Of a stretch of DNA of 64,000 nt, positions 63,873-64,000 are shown piece after piece. The stretch spans positions 1 through 64,000 of the forward strand of contig NZ_AEWI01000002.1 of NCBI RefSeq assembly GCF_000191885.1, read 5' to 3'. The notes beneath the pieces are model-generated. The model saw nothing but the letters and a program-made list of their open reading frames with translations. It did not search any database and was not told where the DNA came from. This DNA comes from Anaerophaga thermohalophila DSM 12881 (GTDB lineage Bacteria; Bacteroidota; Bacteroidia; Bacteroidales; Marinilabiliaceae). Within the stretch, counting starts at the first letter, position 1. The number at the start of each line of letters is the position of its first letter. Both the position numbers and the translations under genes were made by a program.

Positions 63873-64000
63873 TGGAACTGAACGTAGTTAACATACAAGG
63901 ACAGGAAACCGGCAGGAAAGTGCAATTGCCCGACTCTGTTTTCGGTATTGAGCCCAATGATCATGCCATCTATCTTGATGTAAAACAGTATCTGGCCAAT
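63872..64000 (+). CDS. rplD: 50S ribosomal protein L4 (partial, runs off the window)
   Basis: The first 43 codons: [20 protein letters not shown], then [20 protein letters not shown]. Its ATG overlaps the last base of the rplC stop codon. Position and sequence fit L4. Confidence 0.95.
   Translation, partial: MELNVVNIQGQETGRKVQLPDSVFGIEPNDHAIYLDVKQYLAN

Overview
The window looks like a chromosomal segment of a Bacteroidota bacterium, most likely order Bacteroidales/Marinilabiliales (inference). Evidence: type A and type B type-IX-secretion (T9SS) sorting domains, gliding genes gldD/gldE beside mutY and ssb, DUF4290, a bacterial GGGP synthase, an EF-G2-type paralogue, and promoters with a TAnnTTTG -7 box. 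Several neighbouring gene sets are complete or conserved. Many intergenic gaps are filled by short repeats.

Layout. 0-8 kb: end of an unknown gene, a GH3 glycosidase with a one-base frameshift, a secreted beta-helix T9SS protein, a rhodanese-like protein behind a gene scar, a DUF4168 protein, an acyl-ACP thioesterase and an HD hydrolase. 8-12.4 kb: half of a histidine operon (hisH-hisA-[four-helix-bundle gene]-hisF-hisIE, minus strand). 12.5-20.8 kb: purU, then a complete tryptophan operon trpE-G-D-C-F-B-A (minus strand) headed by a leader peptide with three consecutive Trp codons and an attenuator terminator. 21-24 kb: oxyR, dnaJ, grpE. 24-32 kb: a broken TlpA-like gene, murA with Asp at the usual Cys position, DUF4290, a UvrD/PcrA helicase, and a GH29 protein lacking the usual nucleophile. 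32-39.8 kb: a T9SS type-B protein, a nitroreductase, an Fe-type and a Mn-type superoxide dismutase, proline dehydrogenase, Hsp20 and ung. 39.9-43.5 kb: an Mla-type lipid transport operon. 43.6-48.2 kb: a small gene broken by a 65-bp duplication, EF-G2, DUF190 and GGGP synthase. 48.5-53 kb: mutY-ssb-gldE-gldD-phosphopantetheinyl transferase. 53-58.6 kb: HU, a tiny basic COX24-like protein, RNase E/G, and a 993-aa protein joining receiver-like domains to a PEP-synthase-type ATP-grasp. 58.6-64 kb: fabD, then the start of the large ribosomal protein cluster (rpsL-rpsG-fusA-rpsJ-rplC-rplD).

The most unusual feature is a set of short dispersed repeats. R1 (about 95 bp, roughly 14 copies plus fragments) starts with ATGAA and ends with ATGAA. 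Both halves can form hairpins whose stem bases covary between copies. Its right end supplies the start codon of the GH3 gene, hisH and mlaD. Its left end supplies the stop codons of trpC and apparently trpF, so the element occupies intercistronic positions inside transcribed operons. R2 (about 140 bp), R3 (about 80 bp) and R4 (about 215 bp, with terminal inverted repeats and a possible 5-bp target duplication) are further families. They are nested in one another at 37 kb and 46.6-47.0 kb.

Three genes are disrupted: GH3 at an A8 run, the TlpA-like gene, and the 43.6-kb gene. Three remnants are also visible: an octaheme-cytochrome-like scar, an XRE regulator tail and an IS-like end. Coordinates and translations were read by eye. 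Homology statements rest on motif recognition, not database searches.
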